The notes under the pieces: model-generated | Database searches by the model: none | Told to the model about the DNA's origin: nothing | The model's input: only the letters and a program-made list of their open reading frames with translations | Made by a program: the position numbers and the translations under genes | NCBI GenBank assembly: GCA_039179965.1 | Contig: JBCDEC010000278.1 | Coordinates: 1-5,409 of the forward strand | DNA: 5,409 nucleotides | Source of the DNA: Marinibacterium sp039179965 | Lineage (GTDB): Bacteria > Pseudomonadota > Alphaproteobacteria > Rhodobacterales > Rhodobacteraceae | Direction of reading: 5' to 3' | Part shown: piece by piece, positions 1 through 5,409 of the stretch | Numbering within the stretch: the first letter of the stretch is position 1 | Layout of the letters: every line of letters begins with the position of its first letter

Positions 1-205
1 CTCTTCTGTCCCGCTTGAACGCCAAAAGCTGAGCCTCGAACTGCTCCACGGTATTGCGGAAAGATCTTTCGACTTCGCCGACAAATCCGAAGCACGTACG
101 TTCTTTACCAAACTGACCAGCGATCTGAAGAACTTCAACTACGCGGCTGACGGCACACCGGATTATGAGCGATACCTCGAAAGCGCACGTGGAGTTGCGC
201 CCTAA
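1..205 (+). CDS. C-terminal fragment of an unidentified protein (5' end outside window)
   Basis: An open frame enters from the left edge (first full codon at position 2) and ends at TAA 203-205, leaving 67 residues. The fragment is rich in charged and aromatic residues. It looks like a soluble helical C-terminus, with a leucine-bearing amphipathic stretch (LERQKLSLELLHG), then FTKLTSDLKNFNY and a tail DGTPDYERYLES. There is no membrane segment and no motif I can tie to a family. Codon use is GC-rich at third positions, like the neighbouring genes, so I think it is a real gene end and not a chance frame. It is convergent with the LysR-type gene, and nothing in the sequence links it to the methylamine genes. 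I do not recognise the product. Confidence 0.7.
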   Translation, partial: SSVPLERQKLSLELLHGIAERSFDFADKSEARTFFTKLTSDLKNFNYAADGTPDYERYLESARGVAP

Positions 206-236
206 GCGCCGGAGCGGTAAGCGCGCGTTCCTTTTT
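206..236 (+). terminator. Possible weak intrinsic terminator of the left-edge gene
   Basis: Immediately after the TAA stop, GCGC at 206-209 can pair with GCGC at 221-224 (or 223-226). Seven to eleven bases later comes a run of five T (232-236). The stem is only four base pairs and the loop is long, so this is a weak candidate. Its support is mainly its position just after a stop codon in a convergent gap. Confidence 0.2.
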
Positions 237-332
237 CAGGATCAGTGGTTTCAGTGATCCGTTGCAACTGATCTGGCAAAACGACACGTTGGGTGCACTG
301 AAGCCCGGTCCCGCGAGCTGTGATTGACGCCA
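206..332. other. Convergent intergenic gap with overlapping inverted repeats
   Basis: No gene is visible between the end of the left-edge gene and the end of the LysR-type gene. The gap holds several short inverted repeats. GGATCA (239-244) pairs with TGATCC (255-260), and GATCAGT (240-246) also pairs with ACTGATC (267-273). Positions 256-273 form an 18-base palindrome with one mismatched pair. Separately, TGACGC (325-330) pairs with GCGTCA (338-343) around the LysR-type gene's stop codon. A weak GCGC/GCGC stem (206-209 with 221-224) followed by TTTTT at 232-236 could be a poor intrinsic terminator for the left-edge gene. None of the other stems is followed by a T-run on either strand. Confidence 0.4.
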
Positions 333-1292
333 CTAAAGCGTCACTGCATCCAGACCGATGTCACCGATGAAGTCCGCTATTCTTTGCGTCAGTTCCTTCG
401 CCGCAAGTTCGGCGACCTCTGCGGGCAGCCCGCGCAGTTCGCCTTTGCGTGCGACGACGGTAAGCCGACGTGACAAACCCGCGACGGGAAGCGCTTGCAA
501 TCGCAAGGGCATATCTTCGACCATGCCGTCGATCAATAGTGTCGGTGTTAACAGGCTGAACCCCTGCCCTGCGGCCACGCTGGAGGTCACCATGCTCGAA
601 CGATCCGCCTGAATTACCTTCTTTGGTTCGAAGCGCAATCGGCGCAAATGCTGGGCGATCTGACGACCAGCATTGGTGGTGTCCCCAAATCGCACCAGCG
701 GCAGGTGTGCCTGAACAGCCTCCAGGCTGTCGCAAGGACCCTTGTAGTCGCTGGGCAGAACCAGCATGAAAGCCTCTTTCAGAATTGGATGCCGTTCAAG
801 ACCGTCCACGTCGAGAAACGGATTGGAGGTGACTGCAAGATCTGCCTGTTTTGTGAGGAGCAAACGCTCGTGGTCACCGCTTTGCCCGGCATGGAGTACG
901 ATGTCTTCCACGGCGTAGCGTTCCTGCGCGAGCGCGATCAGGGCAGGTGTAATTGTCGTGGCGATCGACGCCTGGAGTCCGACACGTAAGACGTTGATCG
1001 AGGCCTGACCGATATGGCGCATCTCCGATTCCATATCAGACAGGGCGTCCAGAATTTTCTGAGCCCGTTTGTGAAGCCGCAATCCGGCATACGTGAGACG
1101 CGCCGGCCGCGTGCTGCGATCCACAAGCTGGGTTCCAAATGCATGTTCCAATGCGGCGATATGCTGTGACGCCGCCGGTTGCGACAACCCCAACAACTGC
1201 GCGCCTGACCGCATCTGACCGGTTTCGGCCACCGCGATCAGAACTTCCAGCGACCGGATCAGACCGGGTGTAAATGGGCGCGCGTGCGACAA
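333..1292 (-). CDS. LysR-type transcriptional regulator
   Basis: This is a DNA-binding regulator of about 319 residues, a normal length for the LysR family. Near the N-terminus is the winged helix-turn-helix (roughly residues 11-75). It has the typical first helix (LIRSLEVLIAVAETGQ), the recognition stretch SQPAASQHIAALE (37-49), and then the wing and linker helix (FGTQLVDRSTRPARLTYAG). The rest fits the two-lobed effector-binding domain, including VLRVGLQASIA at the start of lobe 1 and the AAGQGFSLLTPTLL segment. The frame extends upstream to a TTG at 1352. I prefer the TTG at 1292 because the extra 20 residues are hydrophobic, unlike family N-termini, and lie in AT-rich promoter-like DNA. 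The 1352 start would also leave only 21 bases before the divergent gene. Neither start has a good Shine-Dalgarno site and no ATG is available. LysR regulators usually control the divergent neighbour, so the MttB-like gene is the likely target. The effector is unknown; a methylated amine or betaine is only a guess from context. Confidence 0.93.
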   Translation of the reverse strand: MSHARPFTPGLIRSLEVLIAVAETGQMRSGAQLLGLSQPAASQHIAALEHAFGTQLVDRSTRPARLTYAGLRLHKRAQKILDALSDMESEMRHIGQASINVLRVGLQASIATTITPALIALAQERYAVEDIVLHAGQSGDHERLLLTKQADLAVTSNPFLDVDGLERHPILKEAFMLVLPSDYKGPCDSLEAVQAHLPLVRFGDTTNAGRQIAQHLRRLRFEPKKVIQADRSSMVTSSVAAGQGFSLLTPTLLIDGMVEDMPLRLQALPVAGLSRRLTVVARKGELRGLPAEVAELAAKELTQRIADFIGDIGLDAVTL

Positions 1293-1313
1293 GCCAGTAA
1301 TCCAGAGTATAAG
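1286..1313 (+). promoter_or_regulatory. Candidate promoter for the MttB-like gene
   Basis: GCGACA (1286-1291, four of six matches to the -35 consensus) is separated by 16 bases from TATAAG (1308-1313, five of six to the -10 consensus). This would start transcription near 1320 and give a leader of about 54 bases before the ATG at 1374. The -10 hexamer overlaps the opposing -10 of the LysR-type gene within an eight-base stretch (1306-1313), so the two promoters would compete for polymerase. This is a consensus match only. Confidence 0.3.
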
Positions 1314-1334
1314 ATTGCCTAATACTAAGGGAAA
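1306..1334 (-). promoter_or_regulatory. Candidate promoter for the LysR-type gene
   Basis: On the minus strand TATACT (1311-1306) matches the -10 consensus in five of six positions. The -35 region about 17 bases upstream (TTTCCC, 1334-1329) is poor, as is common for regulated promoters. Transcription would begin near 1298, about six bases before the TTG at 1292. The transcript would be almost leaderless and would exclude the longer TTG start at 1352. This is a consensus match only. Confidence 0.3.
1315..1333. promoter_or_regulatory. Possible LysR-type operator (imperfect dyad, T-N11-A)
   Basis: A 19-base imperfect palindrome, TT-CCT-A-T-AGG-AA in outline, pairs at six of nine positions. It contains T-N11-A spacing of the kind bound by LysR-family proteins (T at 1315 with A at 1327, and T at 1320 with A at 1332). 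It lies in the AT-rich patch between the divergent genes, over the -35 region of the proposed LysR-type promoter and just downstream of the proposed MttB-like -10. Binding here could give autorepression and control of the neighbour. Short dyads like this occur by chance, so confidence is low. Confidence 0.25.
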
Positions 1335-1373
1335 TAGATTGGCAGGCGTCAAGCCCGCTGCAACGATCGTTTC

Positions 1374-2903
1374 ATGAAGACAGCGCGCAAAGCCAAACGC
1401 CGTGGAAACGCGTCATCCCGGGACGAAACAGAAGTTCGGGCCCCCTTCATCACGCGCAAGCTTGGCACGTTCAGCGTCCTCGGTGAGGAAGGCCTGAGCC
1501 TGATCGAGGCGAATGCAGACCGGATACTGGCGCAAACCGGCATGGAGTTTCACGACGATCCCGCCTGCCTTGAGATCTTTCAGGAAGCGGGCTGCGACGT
1601 GGATGGCACGCGCGTTCGGTTTGCGCCGGGATTTTGCCGACAGACGATCAAGGCAACGGCACCGGCGCAGTTCATTCAGCATGCCCGAAATCCCGCCAAC
1701 AACGTGCAGTTGGGCGGCGATGCCACGGTCCTGTGCCCCTCCTGGGGGCCACCCTTTGTGCATGATCTGGATCATGGCCGACGCTATGCCACCTACGAGG
1801 ATTTTCAGACCCTGGTGAAACTGCATCATACCTTGCCGTGGTTGCATCATTCCGGCGGTGTGGTCTGCGAGCCTGTCGATCTGCCGGCCAACAAACGGCA
1901 CCTGGATATGCTCTATGCACATCTGCGGCATTCTGATCGGGCGGTCATGGGAGCGTTTATTGGCGCCGAACGTGCGGGCCAAGCGCTGGACATGGCGCGT
2001 ATTGTCTTCGGAGCCGACTTTGTCGCGCATAACGCGGTACTTTACTGCGTGTCCAACACAAACGCCCCGCTGGTGATGGATGCGCATATGTCCGGTGCGT
2101 TGCGGACCTATGCCAAGGCGGGACAGCCGGTCGCCTGCACGCCTTGGGTGCTGACCGGGGCCATGTCGCCCACCACGGTGGCGGGGACGCTGGCGCAGGT
2201 TCTGGCTGAAGCGATGGCGACGCTGACATTGGTACAGCTCATCGCCCCCGGAGCGCCGTGCATGATGGGCAGCTTTGCCTCAACGATGTCGATGAGATCC
2301 GGCGCACCGACCTTCGGAACTCCGGAGGCCGGATTGATGGTGCTGGCCGCCGGTCAACTGGCGCGGCGTCTGGGCGTCCCGCTGCACACGGTGGGGACGC
2401 TGTCTTCTTCCAAGATCGCCGATGCCCAAAGCCAGCAGGAAGCGGCCTGGGGGCTGCTCATGTCCATGTTCGCGGGCGCAAACCTGATCAACCATGCCAC
2501 GGGCTGGCTGGAGGGCGGGCTTGTGACCTCTTTTGAAAAAACAGTTATCGACCATGATCTGTGCGGCAAGGTGGGGCGGTTCTTCGACGGAATTGATCTG
2601 AGCGAAAACGCCCAGGCGATGGCAGCCATAGCCGCCACCGGGCCCGGCGCGCATTTTCTGGGCTCCGAACATACCCAGGCGAATTTCATGTCAGCCCTGT
2701 TCCGCCCTCTCACATCCGATGACACTGCGTACGAGCAATGGCAGGCGGCCGGTTCTGAGGATACGGCAACACGCGCCAACAGGATCTGGAAAGACCGGCT
2801 TGCGGGTTATCAAGACCCCGGGCTCGACCCGCAGATCGACGCAGAATTGCAGGACTACATCGCGCGCCGCAAATCCGAGACACCGGACATGGATTACTTC
2901 TGA
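1374..2903 (+). CDS. Trimethylamine methyltransferase (MttB) superfamily protein, non-pyrrolysine type
   Basis: The 509-residue protein has the usual length and conserved blocks of the MttB superfamily: a basic N-terminus (KTARKAKRR), PFITRKLGTFSVLGEEG (24-40), QHARNPANNV (102-111), WGPPFVHDLDHGRRYAT (124-140), HHSGGVVCEPVDLPANKRH (158-176), SGAPTFGTPE (309-318), SSSKIADAQSQ (344-354), GWLEGGL (377-383) and FLGSEHTQANF (428-438). The archaeal enzyme moves a methyl group from trimethylamine to a cobalamin-bound corrinoid protein and has a pyrrolysine encoded by an amber codon. This frame has no internal TAG, so it belongs to the non-pyrrolysine group, whose studied members include the glycine betaine methyltransferase MtgB and the proline betaine methyltransferase MtpB. 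The substrate here is not readable from sequence. The ATG at 1374 is the only early start and has no clear Shine-Dalgarno. The gene is divergent from the LysR-type regulator and overlaps the sulfotransferase gene tail to tail. No corrinoid-protein gene is in the window. Family call strong, biochemical role inferred. Confidence 0.95.
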   Translation: MKTARKAKRRGNASSRDETEVRAPFITRKLGTFSVLGEEGLSLIEANADRILAQTGMEFHDDPACLEIFQEAGCDVDGTRVRFAPGFCRQTIKATAPAQFIQHARNPANNVQLGGDATVLCPSWGPPFVHDLDHGRRYATYEDFQTLVKLHHTLPWLHHSGGVVCEPVDLPANKRHLDMLYAHLRHSDRAVMGAFIGAERAGQALDMARIVFGADFVAHNAVLYCVSNTNAPLVMDAHMSGALRTYAKAGQPVACTPWVLTGAMSPTTVAGTLAQVLAEAMATLTLVQLIAPGAPCMMGSFASTMSMRSGAPTFGTPEAGLMVLAAGQLARRLGVPLHTVGTLSSSKIADAQSQQEAAWGLLMSMFAGANLINHATGWLEGGLVTSFEKTVIDHDLCGKVGRFFDGIDLSENAQAMAAIAATGPGAHFLGSEHTQANFMSALFRPLTSDDTAYEQWQAAGSEDTATRANRIWKDRLAGYQDPGLDPQIDAELQDYIARRKSETPDMDYF

Positions 2904-3643
2904 TGGGCCTGCCTTTCCGCAATCCCACTGAGGACCTCGTAGGCCGGTCGGTGATGCCGGTCATAGGTTGTGAATGGCTCGCCAAGGTGTTCGAGTGCAA
3001 CACGGCTGTTCTCACTTGTTCTGCTCTGTTGGATACGCCCACTGGAAAGCGCGGTAGCATGCCAGTCCGAAACAGATTGCCAATCCTTCGGCACGCTTTC
3101 ATCCCAGGAAAACGCGTCCGCCACATAAGGCAGACCGACTGTCGACCAGTAGCGGCGCAAGGTCGCTTCCGGGTCGTTTCGCAGTTGATCCGCCGTTACA
3201 ACAATCGGTGCCTGCCCCTCTTCTTCGAGCGCCCTGTAAAGCCGAAGCTGCGCCTCCAGACCGAGTTCGCGACAGGTGAAACCCGGCTCCCGTTTGTGAT
3301 AGGACAGAATGCTCTCGGCCGGATCGCGCACCAGAAAGGCATGCGTCATAGAGCTCAGAAACGTGGTGTCGCGGGGCAGCTCATCGTCAATGTAATAGGC
3401 CATGTCCTTGAAGAAAACAGGCATGGCCTGCGATCGTGTCATGATCATCCGGCGAATGTCGCCATAGGTTTTCGGATGGCCGGGTTCTGGATGAAAATCC
3501 GCAAAGAGCCGATCGGTTTGCGTCAGATAATAGTGATACATGAACGGCTCATGCAGCACATCCAGATCACCGCGTTCCCGCATGATGCGCTCAAAGGCGG
3601 TAGACACGGATCTTGGATGACACCAGAGGGCGTGAATCTGCAT
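2894..3643 (-). CDS. Sulfotransferase-family protein
   Basis: The 249-residue cytosolic protein has the two nucleotide-binding signatures of PAPS-dependent sulfotransferases. Near the N-terminus is the 5'-phosphosulfate loop HPRSVSTAFER (9-19). In the middle is the 3'-phosphate motif FLVRDPAESILSYHK (103-117), with Arg106 and Ser114 as the expected contacts. HEPF (31-34) and FFKDMAYY (77-84) also fit this bacterial subfamily. Such enzymes transfer sulfate from PAPS to a hydroxyl or amine, but several bacterial members are uncharacterised, and I cannot tell the acceptor. I chose the ATG at 3643 because it puts the P-loop-like motif at the usual distance from the N-terminus; an in-frame TTG at 3679 would add 12 residues. 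A GGAG lies only one base before the ATG, too close to act as a normal ribosome-binding site. The stop codon lies inside the end of the MttB-like gene (10-base overlap), and the gene is divergent from the flavoprotein gene. Confidence 0.88.
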   Translation of the reverse strand: MQIHALWCHPRSVSTAFERIMRERGDLDVLHEPFMYHYYLTQTDRLFADFHPEPGHPKTYGDIRRMIMTRSQAMPVFFKDMAYYIDDELPRDTTFLSSMTHAFLVRDPAESILSYHKREPGFTCRELGLEAQLRLYRALEEEGQAPIVVTADQLRNDPEATLRRYWSTVGLPYVADAFSWDESVPKDWQSVSDWHATALSSGRIQQSRTSENSRVALEHLGEPFTTYDRHHRPAYEVLSGIAERQAHQK

Positions 3644-3658
3644 GCTCCAGTCGTAAAT

Positions 3659-3679
3659 CGGGCAATCGGACTGCGTCAA
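3659..3679 (-). promoter_or_regulatory. Weak candidate promoter for the sulfotransferase gene
   Basis: On the minus strand TTGACG (3679-3674) is a good -35-like hexamer. A poor -10-like TTTACG (three of six matches) follows after 16 bases, only eight bases before the ATG at 3643. If used, it would give a leaderless or nearly leaderless transcript. The short space between the divergent starts (50 bases) means any promoter must lie here or inside the flavoprotein gene. Confidence 0.18.
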
Positions 3680-3682
3680 TAC

Positions 3683-3696
3683 GGAGACACGGCGTG
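3683..3696 (+). promoter_or_regulatory. Ribosome-binding site fixing the GTG start of the flavoprotein gene
   Basis: GGAG at 3683-3686 lies seven bases before the GTG at 3694. It is the best Shine-Dalgarno match next to any start in this window. It supports GTG as the start, which places the nucleotide-binding GGGVIG motif at residue 8, as expected for a DAO-fold flavoprotein without an N-terminal extension. Confidence 0.6.
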
Positions 3697-5409
3697 AGCG
3701 GTACCATCATCATCGGCGGTGGCGTGATCGGTCTGAGTGTGGCCTACCATCTGGCGCAGCGCGGTATGACCGATGCCGTCCTGCTCGAGCGCAATCAACT
3801 CACCTCCGGCACGTCCTGGCATGCGGCCGGTATCGTCGGCCCGTTGCGTGCAACGCCCAACATGACCTGGCTGGCCTCGCAGGCGCTGTCTGTGTTTCCC
3901 GACATTGAAAGAAAAACAGGTCTTGCGACCGGCTTTCGTCGCACCGGGGGATACTGGCTGGCACGTGAGGCCGCTCGTCTCGATCAACTGCATCGGATCG
4001 CGGATCTGGGTGTGACACAGGGTCTGACGCCAAAGGTCATCCCCACGGATCAGGTAACGGTGCCTTTGCTTGATCTCGATCCCCATGTCGGCGCGTTGCA
4101 TGTGCCTGAGGATGGCAATGTAAACCCCGTCGATCTCTGCATGGCCTATGCCCGCGGCGCCAGAAACAGCGGGGTTGAACTCCGCGAGGGGGCGCAGGTC
4201 TCGGAGATTCTGACCCAGGGCGGACGCGCCACTGGTGTCCGCCTCGCTGATGGATCAAGACTGCCGGCAAAAAATGTCATTCTGTGCGCCGGTGCGTGGA
4301 GCAAGCCCCTGGCCGAAACCGCAGGGCTGGCTCTGCCGCTTCAGGCCGTCGAACATATGTACATCGTGACAGAGCCGGTGCCCGATTTGCCGGACCCCTT
4401 CCCTGTGATCCGCGATCTGGATCGCGGGATCTATGTCAAGGGCGATGCGGGCAAACTGGTAATCGGCGGTTTTGAGCCCGACGCCAAGTGCTGGGATGCC
4501 TTCGGACCCGAAGGCGACAGACCCTTTCTGGAACTGGCGGAAGACTGGACCCAGTTCGGGCCGTTCATGGAGGCCGCGCTGGAGTTGATCCCGACACTGG
4601 ACTCGGTGGGTATTCAGCATTTCATGAACGGACCGGAAAGCTTTACGGCCGACACAAAACCGCTGGTGGGCGAAGCACCGCAGATGGATGGGCTCTTTGT
4701 TGCGGCAGGGATGAACTCGGTCGGCGTGATGTCCTCGGCGGGGATCGGCCGGGCGCTCGCGGACTGGGTGGTCGACGGACATCTGGCGATGGATCTTTGG
4801 GAAGTGGACATTGCCCGCGCCGATCCGCGCGCTGCCTCAGGCGCGCATATGCAGCAGCGGATGAAGGAGGCCGTCGCGGACCTCTTTGCGATGCACTGGC
4901 CCTACAAGCAGCCTGAGGCGGGCCGCAGTTTGCGCCGCTCCGCCCTACATGAACGATGGGCCTCGGCGGGGGCTGTTTTTGGCCTGACCGCCGGGTGGGA
5001 GCGCGGTCTTTGGTACACAAAGAATCCGACGGAACGTCACCTGCACTACTCCGTCGGGCCGCAAGTCTGGACCCCCATCGCGCGACGCGAAGCCGACGTG
5101 ATGCGCTCGGGCACGGCGCTGATCGATCTGTCGCCCTTCACGAAATTCGACATTACCGGAGCAGACGCGCTGACGGCGCTCAACCGGCGCTGCACGGCGC
5201 AACTGGATGTGCCCGAGGGCCGCGCGGTCTATACGCAGTTGCTCAACCCACGTGGCGGGATCGAAATGGACGTCACCCTTATCCGGCGATCCTTGGATGC
5301 ATTTCAGCTGGTGTCAGGGGCGGCAACGCGGCAGCGCGATCTTGCCTATCTGCGGCGCAACCTCAGTGGTGATGTTCGCGTGACCGATCGCACCGAAGAT
5401 GTCTGCACA
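3694..5409 (+). CDS. Dimethylglycine/sarcosine dehydrogenase-like FAD oxidoreductase with GcvT domain (3' end outside window)
   Basis: The frame is open from GTG 3694 through 572 codons to the window edge. Relatives run to about 800-830 residues, so roughly 250 are missing. Domains in order are as follows. A DAO-type FAD domain (about 1-360) has the dinucleotide motif IIIGGGVIGLSVAYHLAQRG (5-24), ribose-binding Glu32 and TSGTSWHAAG (37-46). The second FAD-contact block is ADTKPLVGEAPQMDGLFVAAG, around residues 323-343, continuing into MNSVGVMSSAGIG. Next is an FAO_M-like linker (about 364-410). The start of a GcvT aminomethyltransferase domain runs from about 411, including GGIEMDVTL with Asp526. 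His43 in the SWHAAG motif matches the histidine that binds FAD covalently in mammalian dimethylglycine and sarcosine dehydrogenases. Such enzymes oxidise an N-methyl group and, through the GcvT domain, pass the carbon to tetrahydrofolate as 5,10-methylene-THF. The exact substrate (dimethylglycine, sarcosine or another N-methyl compound) cannot be read. With the MttB-like gene nearby, a betaine or methylamine pathway is likely. Confidence 0.93.
   Translation, partial: MSGTIIIGGGVIGLSVAYHLAQRGMTDAVLLERNQLTSGTSWHAAGIVGPLRATPNMTWLASQALSVFPDIERKTGLATGFRRTGGYWLAREAARLDQLHRIADLGVTQGLTPKVIPTDQVTVPLLDLDPHVGALHVPEDGNVNPVDLCMAYARGARNSGVELREGAQVSEILTQGGRATGVRLADGSRLPAKNVILCAGAWSKPLAETAGLALPLQAVEHMYIVTEPVPDLPDPFPVIRDLDRGIYVKGDAGKLVIGGFEPDAKCWDAFGPEGDRPFLELAEDWTQFGPFMEAALELIPTLDSVGIQHFMNGPESFTADTKPLVGEAPQMDGLFVAAGMNSVGVMSSAGIGRALADWVVDGHLAMDLWEVDIARADPRAASGAHMQQRMKEAVADLFAMHWPYKQPEAGRSLRRSALHERWASAGAVFGLTAGWERGLWYTKNPTERHLHYSVGPQVWTPIARREADVMRSGTALIDLSPFTKFDITGADALTALNRRCTAQLDVPEGRAVYTQLLNPRGGIEMDVTLIRRSLDAFQLVSGAATRQRDLAYLRRNLSGDVRVTDRTEDVCT

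Noticed and set aside
325..343. TGACGC/GCGTCA stem around the LysR-type stop codon as a terminator
   Set aside because: The stem is only six base pairs, includes the stop codon, and has no T-run downstream on the minus strand.
1413..2087. 224-codon minus-strand frame within the MttB-like gene
   Set aside because: It is antisense to strongly conserved MttB-family blocks and its product resembles no family. It is a GC-rich shadow frame.
1374..2903. Pyrrolysine-containing MttB
   Set aside because: There is no in-frame TAG anywhere in the 509 codons, and the frame ends with TGA.
2903..3697. Long plus-strand open frame opposite the sulfotransferase gene, with an ATG overlapping the MttB-like stop codon
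   Set aside because: Its product shows no family pattern, while the opposite strand encodes clear sulfotransferase motifs. It is a shadow of that gene, although the overlapping stop and start (TGATG) at first suggested translational coupling.
4255..4782. 175-codon minus-strand frame within the flavoprotein gene
   Set aside because: The plus-strand frame is continuous and has DAO-family motifs, whereas this frame has no recognisable domain or start signal.
1..5409. CRISPR arrays, tRNA or rRNA genes, insertion sequence ends, integrase or toxin-antitoxin genes
   Set aside because: I saw no regularly spaced repeats, no tRNA-like cloverleaf, no transposase motifs and no terminal inverted repeats with flanking duplications. 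The window is ordinary metabolic gene content.

Overview
The window looks like a chromosomal segment of a GC-rich alphaproteobacterium. A marine roseobacter-type member of the Rhodobacterales is the best guess, from codon usage and from the family content: a non-pyrrolysine MttB-like methyltransferase, a dimethylglycine dehydrogenase/GcvT-type flavoprotein and a LysR regulator. The species cannot be named from this sequence. All calls were made by reading translations, with no database search.

Layout, left to right. Positions 1-205 hold the last 67 codons of an unidentified plus-strand gene. A 127-base convergent gap follows, with overlapping inverted repeats but no gene. A LysR-type regulator lies on the minus strand (333-1292; a longer TTG start at 1352 is possible). 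It is divergent from a plus-strand gene for a trimethylamine methyltransferase (MttB) superfamily protein (1374-2903). The AT-rich patch between them carries overlapping, oppositely directed -10-like hexamers and an imperfect dyad that could be the regulator's binding site. A small sulfotransferase-fold gene (2894-3643) lies on the minus strand and overlaps the MttB-like gene tail to tail by 10 bases. From 3694, preceded by a clear GGAG ribosome-binding site, a plus-strand gene for a DMGDH/sarcosine-dehydrogenase-like protein with a C-terminal GcvT (folate) domain runs off the right edge after 572 codons.

Working model (inference). The locus handles a methylated amine or betaine. The MttB-like protein would remove one methyl group from a quaternary or tertiary amine. 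The DAO-GcvT flavoprotein would oxidatively demethylate the resulting N-methyl amino acid and pass the one-carbon unit to tetrahydrofolate. The LysR protein would control the divergent MttB gene. The role of the sulfotransferase between the two catabolic genes is not explained by this model. No corrinoid protein or corrinoid-reactivation gene is visible, so the methyl acceptor of the MttB-like enzyme is an open question. The pieces are known families. The arrangement is unusual enough to deserve comparison, but I see no clear evidence of a wholly new system.
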